This document shows positions 20,391 through 28,285 of a stretch of 64,000 nt of DNA, piece after piece. This DNA comes from Pelagibacteraceae bacterium AG-414-M23 (GTDB lineage Bacteria > Pseudomonadota > Alphaproteobacteria > Pelagibacterales > Pelagibacteraceae), in contig QCLN01000003.1 of the NCBI GenBank assembly GCA_003214525.1, positions 33,925-97,924 on the forward strand. The letters run 5' to 3'. The notes under the pieces were generated by a model that made no database searches, was not told where the DNA came from, and saw only the letters and a list, made by a program, of their open reading frames with translations. Position 1 is the stretch's first letter. The number at the start of each line of letters is the position of its first letter. The position numbers and the translations under genes were made by a program.

Positions 20391-23051
20391 ATGAAAAAAC
20401 TAATTTTTAATTTTAAATCAAAAGACGTAAAAAAACTAAAAAACCCCAAAAATATACTGGGCGGCAAAGGCGCAAACCTTGCTGAAATGGGAAGATTGGG
20501 ATTGCCAGTGCCTCATGGTTTTACAATTTCTACAGCGGTATGTCATTTATTCTATCAGAATAAAAAAAGATTAAATTCAAAGATAATTAAAGAAATTAAT
20601 AAAGAACTTCTATTAATAGAAAAAGAAGCAAAAAAGAAACTTGGTGATTTAAAAAATCCTTTATTAGTATCAGTCAGATCAGGTGCAAGAGTTTCTATGC
20701 CTGGAATGATGGATACTATTTTGAATCTAGGTCTAAACGATCAAACTGTAATTGCACTTGCCAAAAAAACTTCAAATATGAGATTTGCAAAAGACAGCTA
20801 TCGAAGATTTATTCAAATGTATTCAAATGTAGTTTTAGGAATTGAAAGTTATAATTTTGAAGAGTTAATTGAAAATTATAAATTAACAAGAGGCGTTCTT
20901 CTTGATACCGAATTAGATGAGAATGATTGGGATAGTTTAATTAAAGATTTTAAAAATTTAGTTAGAGAAAAAACTAAAAAAGAGTTTCCTCAAAATGTTA
21001 AAGAGCAGTTAATTGGAGCTATTAGAGCAGTGTTCTTGTCTTGGGAAAGTCATAGGGCAAAAGTTTATAGAAAATTAAATCAAATCCCTTCAGACTGGGG
21101 AACGGCTGTAAATGTTCAATCAATGGTTTTTGGAAACATGGGAAATAATTGTGCTACAGGAGTTGTATTTACAAGAAATCCTTCAAATGGTGATAAAAAT
21201 ATATATGGTGAGTATTTAATTAATGCTCAAGGAGAAGATGTGGTTGCAGGAACTAGAACACCACAACATATTACAAAAAAAGCGAGAATAAGTTCTAATG
21301 ATAAACAATTGTCAATGGAAGAGGTAATGCCAGTTGTTTATAAAAAATTGAAACAAATTTTACTAAAATTAGAAAAACATTATAAAGATATGCAAGATGT
21401 AGAATTTACAGTTGAGAATAAAATTTTATGGATGTTACAAACTAGATCTGGAAAAAGAACAGCAAAATCAGCAGTTAAAATTGCAGTTGATATGTTTAAG
21501 GAAAAATTAATTTCTAAAAAGGAAGCCGTTTTAAGATTGGACCCAAATTCTTTAGATTCCTTATTGCATCCCACTTTAGATGAAAATGAAAAAATAAATG
21601 TAATTGCCAAAGGTTTGCCAGCTTCACCTGGTGCAGTAAGTGGAAAAGCTGTGTTTACATCTGATGAAGCAGAAAGATTAAATGGAATGATGCAAAATAC
21701 AATATTGGTAAGAGTAGAAACTTCACCCGAAGATATTCATGGGATGCATGCTGCAAAAGGAATACTAACAGCCAGAGGAGGAATGACAAGCCATGCAGCA
21801 GTTGTGGCTAGAGGAATGGGCCGTCCATGTGTTTCTGGCTCAAGTGAGATTGAAATAGATTATGAAAATAAGATTTTTAAAACAAAAAATAATACAATTA
21901 AAGAGGGAGATGTAATTACCATTGATGGATCAACAGGTAGAATAATTACCGGTGAAGTAAAAACTGTAAAACCAGAAATATCTGGCGATTTTTCAAAATT
22001 AATGAGCTGGGCAGATGGTTTTAGAAAATTAAAAGTAAGAACCAATTCTGAAACACCATTAGATAGTAAAGTTGCAAGAGACTTTGGGGCAGAAGGCATC
22101 GGATTATGCAGAACAGAACATATGTTTTTTGATGAAGAAAGAATATTATCAGTTAGACAAATGATACTTTCAAAGTCTAAGCAGGATAGGGCGATTGCAT
22201 TAGAAAAACTGCTTCCACATCAAAAAGAAGATTTTTTAGAAATATTTAAAATCATGCAAGGATTGCCTGTTACAGTAAGATTATTAGATCCTCCTCTGCA
22301 TGAATTTTTACCAAAAAGTGACAAAGAAATAGAAGATGTAGCGAATTCATTAAAACTAACAAAGAATGAAATTCGAGTAAGGATTACAGAACTTCATGAA
22401 CAAAATCCAATGCTAGGGCACAGAGGATGTAGACTTGGTATTTCTTTTCCAGAAATTTATGAAATGCAGTGTCGTGCTATATTTGAAGCACTAATAGAAT
22501 TAAAAAGAAAGAAAATAAAATCTGCTTTTCCTGAGATAATGATACCTCTAGTTTCAACAGAGGCTGAAATAAAAATAATGAAAGATCTTGTAATTAGAAC
22601 AGCTAAGAAAGTTCAAGATTACTTCAAAATAAAAATAGATTTTTTAGTTGGGACTATGATTGAGCTGCCAAGAGCGGCTTTAAGAGCTAATGATATTGCT
22701 AAACATGCAGAATTTTTTAGCTTTGGAACTAATGACTTAACCCAAACAACCTTTGGTATTAGTAGAGATGATAGTGGTAAATTTTTAAATGACTATATTG
22801 AAAATAAAATTTTCGACATTGATCCTTTTGTATCTATAGACGAAGGAGTTGGAGATTTAATCAAAATTGCATCTGAAAAAGGAAAAAAACAAAACAAGAA
22901 AATTAAATTAGGAATTTGTGGAGAACACGGCGGAGATCCAAAGAGTATACATTTATGCTCAAAAATTGGTCTTAATTATGTTTCTTGCTCTCCTTATAGA
23001 GTTCCTATAGCAAGGTTAGCTGCCGCACAAGCTGAACTAAAAAAAAATTAA
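20391..23051 (+). CDS. ppdK: Pyruvate, phosphate dikinase PpdK
   Basis: Reversibly converts pyruvate, ATP and phosphate to PEP, AMP and PPi, linking pyruvate and gluconeogenic carbon. An N-terminal ATP-grasp domain starts with G-G-K-G-A-N-L-A-E-M. The phosphohistidine swivel G-G-M-T-S-H-A-A-V-V-A-R-G-M-G lies near residues 463-477. The C-terminal PEP barrel has G-L-C-R-T-E-H-M-F, G-H-R-G-C-R-L-G, G-T-N-D-L-T-Q and the catalytic cysteine in G-I-C-G-E-H-G-G. The length of 886 aa is typical. It is convergent with nadC, sharing TTAA. Confidence 0.97.
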   Translation: MKKLIFNFKSKDVKKLKNPKNILGGKGANLAEMGRLGLPVPHGFTISTAVCHLFYQNKKRLNSKIIKEINKELLLIEKEAKKKLGDLKNPLLVSVRSGARVSMPGMMDTILNLGLNDQTVIALAKKTSNMRFAKDSYRRFIQMYSNVVLGIESYNFEELIENYKLTRGVLLDTELDENDWDSLIKDFKNLVREKTKKEFPQNVKEQLIGAIRAVFLSWESHRAKVYRKLNQIPSDWGTAVNVQSMVFGNMGNNCATGVVFTRNPSNGDKNIYGEYLINAQGEDVVAGTRTPQHITKKARISSNDKQLSMEEVMPVVYKKLKQILLKLEKHYKDMQDVEFTVENKILWMLQTRSGKRTAKSAVKIAVDMFKEKLISKKEAVLRLDPNSLDSLLHPTLDENEKINVIAKGLPASPGAVSGKAVFTSDEAERLNGMMQNTILVRVETSPEDIHGMHAAKGILTARGGMTSHAAVVARGMGRPCVSGSSEIEIDYENKIFKTKNNTIKEGDVITIDGSTGRIITGEVKTVKPEISGDFSKLMSWADGFRKLKVRTNSETPLDSKVARDFGAEGIGLCRTEHMFFDEERILSVRQMILSKSKQDRAIALEKLLPHQKEDFLEIFKIMQGLPVTVRLLDPPLHEFLPKSDKEIEDVANSLKLTKNEIRVRITELHEQNPMLGHRGCRLGISFPEIYEMQCRAIFEALIELKRKKIKSAFPEIMIPLVSTEAEIKIMKDLVIRTAKKVQDYFKIKIDFLVGTMIELPRAALRANDIAKHAEFFSFGTNDLTQTTFGISRDDSGKFLNDYIENKIFDIDPFVSIDEGVGDLIKIASEKGKKQNKKIKLGICGEHGGDPKSIHLCSKIGLNYVSCSPYRVPIARLAAAQAELKKN

Positions 23052-23887
23052 TTCAATTCTAATTTCAAATCAATTGCTGATACAGTATGAGTTAAAGCTC
23101 CAACTGATATTCTATCAACACCAGTCAAAGCAACTTTTTTTATATTTTTTAAAGTTACATTGCCCGAAGCTTCTGTTTCATAATATTTTTTAGCTAATTT
23201 AACGCATACTTTAAGAGTTTTTATTTTCATATTATCCAGTAAAATTCTATCAAATTTTAATCCCAAGATTTTTTTCAATTGATAAATTCTATCAACTTCA
23301 ACTGTAATCCTTCTTCCTTTTTTGTTTTTAATCGCTTTTCTTATAATATTTTCAAATTTTTTTTCTGAAACTATATGATTATCTTTAATTAAAAATTCAT
23401 CGCTTAAATTAAAACGATGATTAGTTCCGCCACCTAGTTTTACACCATATTTTTGAATTAATCTTAAGTTAGGAATAGTTTTTCTTGTACAGCATATTTT
23501 TGTTTTACCGCCAGCTCTTTTTACGAATTTATCTGTTTTTGTTGCAATACCTGATATGTGAGAGATAAAGTTTAATGCTACCCTTTCTCCTTTAAGGATA
23601 TTTTTTAGATTTCCTTCAATTGTTGCAATAACTGTTCCTTTATTAATTTTAGAGCCTTCTTTTTTATTTATTTTAAACTTAATTTTTTTATCAATTAGCT
23701 TGAAAGTTTCTTTTGCAAATTCCAACCCACCCAAAATACCTTTTTGACCACTTATCATTTTTACTTTTTTATTAAGATTATTTTTCAAAAGATTAGAAGT
23801 TATATCTCCGGAGGGAGCAAGATCTTCATTTAGCGCAAACTTGCAGGAAGATTTGATATAATTTTTACTTAATTGAATTTTTGACAC
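23048..23887 (-). CDS. nadC: Nicotinate-nucleotide pyrophosphorylase (carboxylating) NadC
   Basis: Converts quinolinate and PRPP to NaMN, CO2 and PPi. Visible family features are E-D-L-A-P-S-G-D-I-T-S near the N-terminus, C-T-R-K-T-I-P-N-L-R with the PRPP-contacting Arg and Lys, K-L-G-G-G-T-N-H-R, L-I-K-D-N-H, E-V-D and the C-terminal D-R-I-S-V-G-A-L-T-H. The length of 279 aa is normal. nadA lies 5 bases upstream on the same strand, forming a two-gene de novo NAD unit. No nadB or aspartate dehydrogenase gene is in the window. Confidence 0.96.
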   Translation of the reverse strand: MSKIQLSKNYIKSSCKFALNEDLAPSGDITSNLLKNNLNKKVKMISGQKGILGGLEFAKETFKLIDKKIKFKINKKEGSKINKGTVIATIEGNLKNILKGERVALNFISHISGIATKTDKFVKRAGGKTKICCTRKTIPNLRLIQKYGVKLGGGTNHRFNLSDEFLIKDNHIVSEKKFENIIRKAIKNKKGRRITVEVDRIYQLKKILGLKFDRILLDNMKIKTLKVCVKLAKKYYETEASGNVTLKNIKKVALTGVDRISVGALTHTVSAIDLKLELN

Positions 23888-23892
23888 AGAAT

Positions 23893-24882
23893 TTATCTGC
23901 CTATTTTTGTCATTCTCTCTACAGACTTTCTTGCTTTTTCTATAGTGATATCATCCATGATTATTTCATTTGATTCATTTTCTAAACAATCAAGAATTTT
24001 TGGAAGTGTAATTCTTTTCATATGCGGACAAAGATTGCATGGTCTTATGAATTTCACATTGGGGTTATCTATCTGAACATTATCGCTCATAGAGCATTCT
24101 GTTACCATCATTACTTTTTCTGGCTGTTTATCTTTAACATATTTTATCATACCACTTGTAGATCCAGTAAAATCACTCGCATTAATCACATCTGGCGGGC
24201 ATTCAGGGTGTGCAATAATTTTTATTCCTGGATTATTTTTTCTAATCTCATTTATTTCTTCATCATTAAATTTTTCATGAACTTCACATGTTCCTTTCCA
24301 TGAAATAATTTCAACATCAGTTTGTGAAGCAACATATTTAGCTAAATAATCGTCTGGTAAAAATATAACTTTTTTAACGTCCAGAGAGTTTACAATCTTA
24401 ATCGCATTAGCCGATGTACAACATACATCCGTTTCTGCTTTAACATCAGCAGATGTATTTACATATGAAACAACCGGAACTCCAGGGTATTGTTTTTTTA
24501 AATTTTTAACATCTTCACCTGTTATTGATGATGATAAAGAGCATCCAGCCCTCATATCTGGCAATAACACTTTCTTATTTGGGTTCATTAACTTTACAGT
24601 TTCAGCCATGAAATGAACACCACACATAACAATTATTTCAGCTTTTGTTTTTTCAGCCTCAACTGCAAGAGCAAGGGAGTCAGCTGAAAAATCTGATATA
24701 CCATGATAAATTTCTGGAGTTTGATAGTTATGCGCAAGTATAACGGCATTCTTTTCTTTCTTTAATTTATTTATTTTATAGATGTAGGGAGCATGAGTTG
24801 CCCACTCAATTTCTGGAACAGCACTAGAAATTTTTTGATAGATTGGATCAGTTACTTTTTTTACTTCTGCAGAAATTGCCAT
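23893..24882 (-). CDS. nadA: Quinolinate synthase NadA
   Basis: A [4Fe-4S] enzyme that condenses iminoaspartate with DHAP to quinolinate. The H-N-Y-Q-T-P-E substrate block is near the N-terminus. Candidate cluster cysteines are seen in M-C-G-V-H-F-M-A-E, C-C-T-S-A-N-A and R-P-C-N-L-C-P-H-M; H-P-E-C-P-P-D also matches the family. The length of 329 aa fits the standard form. It is transcribed with nadC. Confidence 0.96.
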   Translation of the reverse strand: MAISAEVKKVTDPIYQKISSAVPEIEWATHAPYIYKINKLKKEKNAVILAHNYQTPEIYHGISDFSADSLALAVEAEKTKAEIIVMCGVHFMAETVKLMNPNKKVLLPDMRAGCSLSSSITGEDVKNLKKQYPGVPVVSYVNTSADVKAETDVCCTSANAIKIVNSLDVKKVIFLPDDYLAKYVASQTDVEIISWKGTCEVHEKFNDEEINEIRKNNPGIKIIAHPECPPDVINASDFTGSTSGMIKYVKDKQPEKVMMVTECSMSDNVQIDNPNVKFIRPCNLCPHMKRITLPKILDCLENESNEIIMDDITIEKARKSVERMTKIGR

Positions 24883-24940
24883 TACACAAACTTATCAACT
24901 TGAAATAGAATTGTCATTCATTTAATCTGACGCATCAATT

Positions 24941-25026
24941 GCGGTCATGCTGAAATTGGTAGACAGGCACGGTTGAGGGCCGTGTGGGCTTAGCCCATGA
25001 GAGTTCGAGTCTCTCTGACCGCACCA
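24941..25026 (+). tRNA. tRNA-Leu (anticodon GAG)
   Basis: Acceptor stem GCGGTCA (24941-24947) pairs with TGACCGC, followed by discriminator A and encoded CCA (25024-25026). The D loop is the long Leu type. The anticodon stem CACGG/CCGTG holds TTGAGGG, giving anticodon GAG, which reads CUC/CUU. A long variable arm (TGGGCTTAGCCCA) marks it as class II. The T loop is TTCGAGT. It is followed at once by the oppositely oriented tmRNA gene. Confidence 0.96.
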
Positions 25027-25046
25027 AAAAATAAACTTTATAAAAT

Positions 25047-25312
25047 AAAAAAAAGGGCGTTCTGTTGCCAGGTGCCCCAAACCCCGTAACTTAATTAAAA
25101 AAATTAATTAAGCTGCAATTGCATAACTTTCGTTAGCATTTATAAAATTGCCCATTGAGGCGGAACAATACCTGACGAAAAAATAACTTTTAGACACCCG
25201 TCGATCCTAATTCACCCCCATAAGTTGAAAATGGTGGAGGTGGTGGGTACTGCCCCCACGTCCGTAATGGTTATTACGAAATTCGTTTATCGTCATAGTT
25301 GGAAAACCAACA
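25047..25312 (-). ncRNA. ssrA: Permuted two-piece tmRNA (ssrA)
   Basis: Rescues stalled ribosomes by trans-translation. On the minus strand the acceptor piece comes first: T stem-loop GTGGG-GGCAGTA-CCCAC (25259-25243), then CACCTCC and ACCA ending at 25232. The coding piece follows, beginning GGGGGTG at 25219, then A-A-T-T-A-G-G-A-T-C-G-A-C-G-G-G, the tag frame and a final GGGC...GCCC hairpin with a T8 tail (25058-25047). GGGGGTG pairs fully with CACCTCC, closing the acceptor stem across the two pieces. The 3' half is encoded before the 5' half, the circular permutation known from Alphaproteobacteria. Exact mature ends are inferred. This fills the 329-base gap between tRNA-Leu and thyX. Confidence 0.92.
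25108..25137 (-). other. ssrA: tmRNA proteolysis-tag reading frame (ANESYAIAA)
   Basis: Read on the minus strand from the resume codon GCT at 25137: GCT AAC GAA AGT TAT GCA ATT GCA GCT TAA. It encodes A-N-E-S-Y-A-I-A-A and stop. The A-N start and the hydrophobic-A-A end match tmRNA tags recognised by ClpXP and related proteases. At nine residues it is shorter than the longer tags I know from other Alphaproteobacteria. The exact resume codon is inferred from the tag pattern. Confidence 0.85.
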
Positions 25313-25317
25313 TTATT

Positions 25318-25345
25318 AATATAAAACCAATTTTAAGAGATTCAA
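25318..25345 (-). promoter_or_regulatory. Candidate sigma-70 promoter for ssrA
   Basis: On the minus strand TTGAAT (25345-25340), 16 bases, then TATATT (25323-25318). A start near 25311 would place the 5' end at the small hairpin GTTGG-TTTT-CCAAC (25311-25298) that precedes the acceptor piece. Position and spacing fit well with a stable-RNA promoter. Confidence 0.5.
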
Positions 25346-25355
25346 TATATTATTC

Positions 25356-26303
25356 ATGAAATTAACAAACGAGCAAATTAAAGAAATAAAAGAGCAGCAA
25401 TCTCAACAAAACAACACAAAAAGAGTTACAGCTCTAGAGCTTGAAAAAATTCTTTACGAGGCAATTTCTGTATTAGATCACGGATTTATAAGAGTAGTAG
25501 ATTATATGGGCGATGATACATCTATTGTTCAGGCAGCGAGAGTTTCATATGGAAAGGGAACAAAAAAAGTTTCAACTGATGCAGGATTAATTAAATATCT
25601 AATGCGACATTGGCATAGCACTCCATTTGAAATGTGTGAGATTAAGTACCATATTAAGCTTCCAATTTTTATAGCAAGGCAATGGATTAGACACAGAACA
25701 GCAAATGTGAATGAATATTCTGCAAGGTATTCAATATTAGATAAGGAATTTTATTTACCTGCTTCTGAACATTTGGCTGCGCAATCTCAAAGTAACAGGC
25801 AAGGCAGAGGAGATGTTCTTGAAGGTGAAAAAGCAAAAAAAGTTTTAGATCTTTTAAAAGGAGATGCTGAACAAACATATAATAATTATGAAATAATGTT
25901 GAATGAAAGATATGATGGATCAGTAATTGATGAGAATGCAGTTGGTCTAGCAAGAGAACTTGCAAGAATGAATTTAACTCTAAACACATATACCCAATGG
26001 TATTGGAAAACTGATTTATTAAATCTCATGAACTTTTTGAGACTTCGCGCAGATCATCATGCTCAATATGAAATAAGAGCTTATGCAGATGCAATGTTGG
26101 ATACCGTTAAAAAGTGGGTGCCAATAACTTATGAAGCTTTTATGGATTATAGAGTGGGAGGAACCGAAATATCTGCTAAAGGCAAAGAAGTAATTAAAAA
26201 ACTTATGAAGGGCGAAAAACCCGATATTGATCAATCTGGACTTTCGAAACGAGAGTGGAATGAATTAATGGAAGCTTTCGATATAAAAAACAAATTAGTT
26301 TAA
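25356..26303 (+). CDS. thyX: FAD-dependent thymidylate synthase ThyX
   Basis: Flavin-dependent methylation of dUMP to dTMP using methylenetetrahydrofolate and NAD(P)H. The ThyX signature [14 protein letters not shown] starts near residue 109. Q-W-I precedes it, and [12 protein letters not shown] near residue 229 is the C-terminal FAD/dUMP block. The length of 315 aa fits the alphaproteobacterial form, which is longer than the Thermotoga type. It is divergent from the tmRNA gene. Use of ThyX in place of ThyA is usual for SAR11. Confidence 0.96.
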   Translation: MKLTNEQIKEIKEQQSQQNNTKRVTALELEKILYEAISVLDHGFIRVVDYMGDDTSIVQAARVSYGKGTKKVSTDAGLIKYLMRHWHSTPFEMCEIKYHIKLPIFIARQWIRHRTANVNEYSARYSILDKEFYLPASEHLAAQSQSNRQGRGDVLEGEKAKKVLDLLKGDAEQTYNNYEIMLNERYDGSVIDENAVGLARELARMNLTLNTYTQWYWKTDLLNLMNFLRLRADHHAQYEIRAYADAMLDTVKKWVPITYEAFMDYRVGGTEISAKGKEVIKKLMKGEKPDIDQSGLSKREWNELMEAFDIKNKLV

Positions 26304-26317
26304 TTCAATTTTTTTAT

Positions 26318-27679
26318 ATGAACAAAAATAGTTCAATCATAATAAATCTTATATTTCCTTTTTTGGTATTATTTTTTTCAATATTATTGTTGTCCTATGT
26401 TTTTTATAAGTCTGAAATTATTTCTGAGGGGGTTTTAAGAGAGTATTATAAAACATATTACATTATTGGGATTTTTAGTTTTTTATTTTCAATTTTTATT
26501 TTTTTATTAAATGAAAATATTAAAAAAAATATTTTTTTATTGATCTTTGGAACAATAATTTCCTTTTATATACTTGAGACTATTTTAAGTTTAAATCAAA
26601 TTTTTTATGTAAAAAATATTGAAAAAATAAGAGAATTAAAAAAAAAAATATATTTTGAGAATACCGGAAATGAGTATGATTATAGAACAGAATATCAAGT
26701 ATTTTTAGATTCTGATGAACGGTTAGAAATGTTAATCCAACCAGAATATTTTTGGAATACTGAAGATGATGTGTTTCCATTGAGTGGAAAACCAAACTCA
26801 AAAATTATAATTGGAAATGAAAACGGATATTATGCTTACTTTTTTAGTGACAAGTATGGATTTAGAAATCCCAACAATGTTTGGGAAAAAAATAAAACAA
26901 AATATTTATTATTAGGTGACTCTTTTGTTCATGGTTTTGCCGTAAATAAACCTGATGATATATCTTATCAATTGAGAGAACTATCTAAAGAGAATGTTAT
27001 AAATTTAGGCTTTGGCTCAAATGGTCCTTTAACATCGTATGCAACATTAAAAGAATTTTTTCCAAATAATGTTGAAAATATTTTGTGGTTTTTTTATGAA
27101 GGAAATGATTTGCTTGACTTAAATCTAGAAAAAGAAAATAAAATTTTGTTGGAATATTTTAAAGATGACTTTTACTCTCAAAATTTAATATTAAAAGAAA
27201 AAGAAATAAAAAAAATTTTCAAAAATTATACAGATAAACAATTAAAAATAAGAGGAAATAATGAAAAAAGACAAAACAGATTTATTAAATATATAATGCT
27301 ATGGAATTTGAGATCAAAAGCGCACTATTTGGCAGCAAATTTTGGAGTAAAAGGAGATTTAAATTTAGATAATAGCTTTAATTTATATTTAGATATAATA
27401 AATAAAGTAAATAATTTTTCCAAACAAAATAATTCTAAACTATATTTTATTTTTATTCCTGCGTTTGAGAGATACTCAAATAAAGAATTTTCAAATAAGT
27501 ATTATTTTAAACTAATTGAATATTTAAAAAAAAACAAAATAGAATTAATTGATTTGCATTTTGATTTGATAAGCAAACACCAGGATCCATTAGAATTATA
27601 CCCATTTAGAATGTCGGGACATTTTAATGAATATGGGTATAAAAAAATATCAAAATTTATTTATAGTTCAATTAATTAA
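26318..27679 (+). CDS. Membrane-anchored SGNH/GDSL-like protein, function unknown
   Basis: 453 aa. Three hydrophobic segments (about residues 8-30, 47-66 and 71-92) precede a soluble domain. GDSF at 200-203 after a hydrophobic strand fits SGNH block I with its nucleophile Ser. G-F-G-S-N-G at 231-236 fits block II, and G-N-D at 262-264 fits block III. Near the end, S-G-H-F-N-E-Y-G fits block V, but the usual Asp three residues before the His is Met here, so a classical triad is not complete. Homologous folds act as esterases or O-acyltransferases on glycans. It is the first gene of a group with SxtJ, DUF5989 and carbamoyltransferase genes, which suggests a role in modifying a surface polymer or metabolite. 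The exact reaction is unknown. Confidence 0.7.
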   Translation: MNKNSSIIINLIFPFLVLFFSILLLSYVFYKSEIISEGVLREYYKTYYIIGIFSFLFSIFIFLLNENIKKNIFLLIFGTIISFYILETILSLNQIFYVKNIEKIRELKKKIYFENTGNEYDYRTEYQVFLDSDERLEMLIQPEYFWNTEDDVFPLSGKPNSKIIIGNENGYYAYFFSDKYGFRNPNNVWEKNKTKYLLLGDSFVHGFAVNKPDDISYQLRELSKENVINLGFGSNGPLTSYATLKEFFPNNVENILWFFYEGNDLLDLNLEKENKILLEYFKDDFYSQNLILKEKEIKKIFKNYTDKQLKIRGNNEKRQNRFIKYIMLWNLRSKAHYLAANFGVKGDLNLDNSFNLYLDIINKVNNFSKQNNSKLYFIFIPAFERYSNKEFSNKYYFKLIEYLKKNKIELIDLHFDLISKHQDPLELYPFRMSGHFNEYGYKKISKFIYSSIN

Positions 27680-27744
27680 CTTGCTTTTATTTTTAAATTA
27701 AAATAATTTTTTAATGTAGATTACAAACGTATATTTAGAATATA

Positions 27745-28131
27745 ATGGAAAAAAATAACAATATTCCTTCAAATAAAAATTTTGGATTAGTTTTTAGTGT
27801 TATATTTTTAATTATTGCCTTATGGCCTTTATTAGATAATAATGAAATAAGAGTCTGGTCAATTATTTTATCAATTGTTTTTTTTATATTTGGGATCTTA
27901 AACTCTAAAATTCTTAATCCTTTCAATAAAATTTGGACAAAATTTGGAATTATTTTAGGAAATATTATTGCCCCCATAGTTATGGCTATAATTTTTTTTG
28001 GAGTTGTTACCCCAACTAGTATTTTGCTCAAAATATTTGGTAAAGATATATTAATGCTAAAAAAAAATAGAAGCGATACTTATTGGATAAATAAAGATAA
28101 CTCAAATAACAATATGAAAAATCAATTTTAG
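27745..28131 (+). CDS. SxtJ-family small membrane protein
   Basis: 128 aa with three to four hydrophobic stretches (about residues 14-32, 37-55, 70-88 and 90-103) and a short charged C-terminus. The core F-G-x-V-F-x-x-I-F-x-I-I-A-L-W-P, the W-T-K-F-G-x-x-L-G-x-I-x-x-P-I-V-M-x-I-I-F-F stretch and the V-V-T-P family segment match SxtJ-like proteins, named from the saxitoxin cluster. These are usually encoded beside carbamoyltransferases, as here. Its biochemical role is not established. It lies 65 bases after the SGNH-like gene and 1 base before the DUF5989 gene. Confidence 0.8.
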   Translation: MEKNNNIPSNKNFGLVFSVIFLIIALWPLLDNNEIRVWSIILSIVFFIFGILNSKILNPFNKIWTKFGIILGNIIAPIVMAIIFFGVVTPTSILLKIFGKDILMLKKNRSDTYWINKDNSNNNMKNQF

Positions 28132-28132
28132 T

Positions 28133-28282
28133 ATGAACTTTATTATTGAGTTTTGGAAATTTTTAATGGTAAGAAAAAAATACTGGTTGCTTCCTATAAT
28201 TATCATTCTTGTTCTATTTGGAGGTTTAATCGTTTTAAGCCAAGGTAGTGCGGTGGCTCCATTTATTTACGCAATATTTTAA
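28133..28282 (+). CDS. DUF5989-family 49-residue membrane protein
   Basis: ATG 28133 to TAA 28280-28282, 49 aa. It has E-F-W-K-F-L-M-V-R-K-K-Y-W-L-L-P, one transmembrane helix (about residues 19-36) and the C-terminal S-Q-G-S-A-V-A-P-F-I-Y. The pattern of aromatic/basic residues before the helix, and the Gly-Ser-Ala-Val-Ala-Pro-Phe-Ile-Tyr end, match the DUF5989 family, typically located between sxtJ-like and carbamoyltransferase genes. It lies 1 base after the SxtJ gene and 3 bases before the carbamoyltransferase start. Function is unknown; a membrane adaptor for the transferase is a plausible inference. Confidence 0.8.
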   Translation: MNFIIEFWKFLMVRKKYWLLPIIIILVLFGGLIVLSQGSAVAPFIYAIF

Positions 28283-28285
28283 AAC

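Noticed and set aside
24022..24303. 93-codon plus-strand frame inside nadA
   Set aside because: It is the complement of strongly conserved NadA coding sequence, with no independent evidence.
25027..25355. Gap considered as a broken gene or pseudogene
   Set aside because: The tmRNA tag frame, the paired acceptor stem and the terminator hairpin explain the region.
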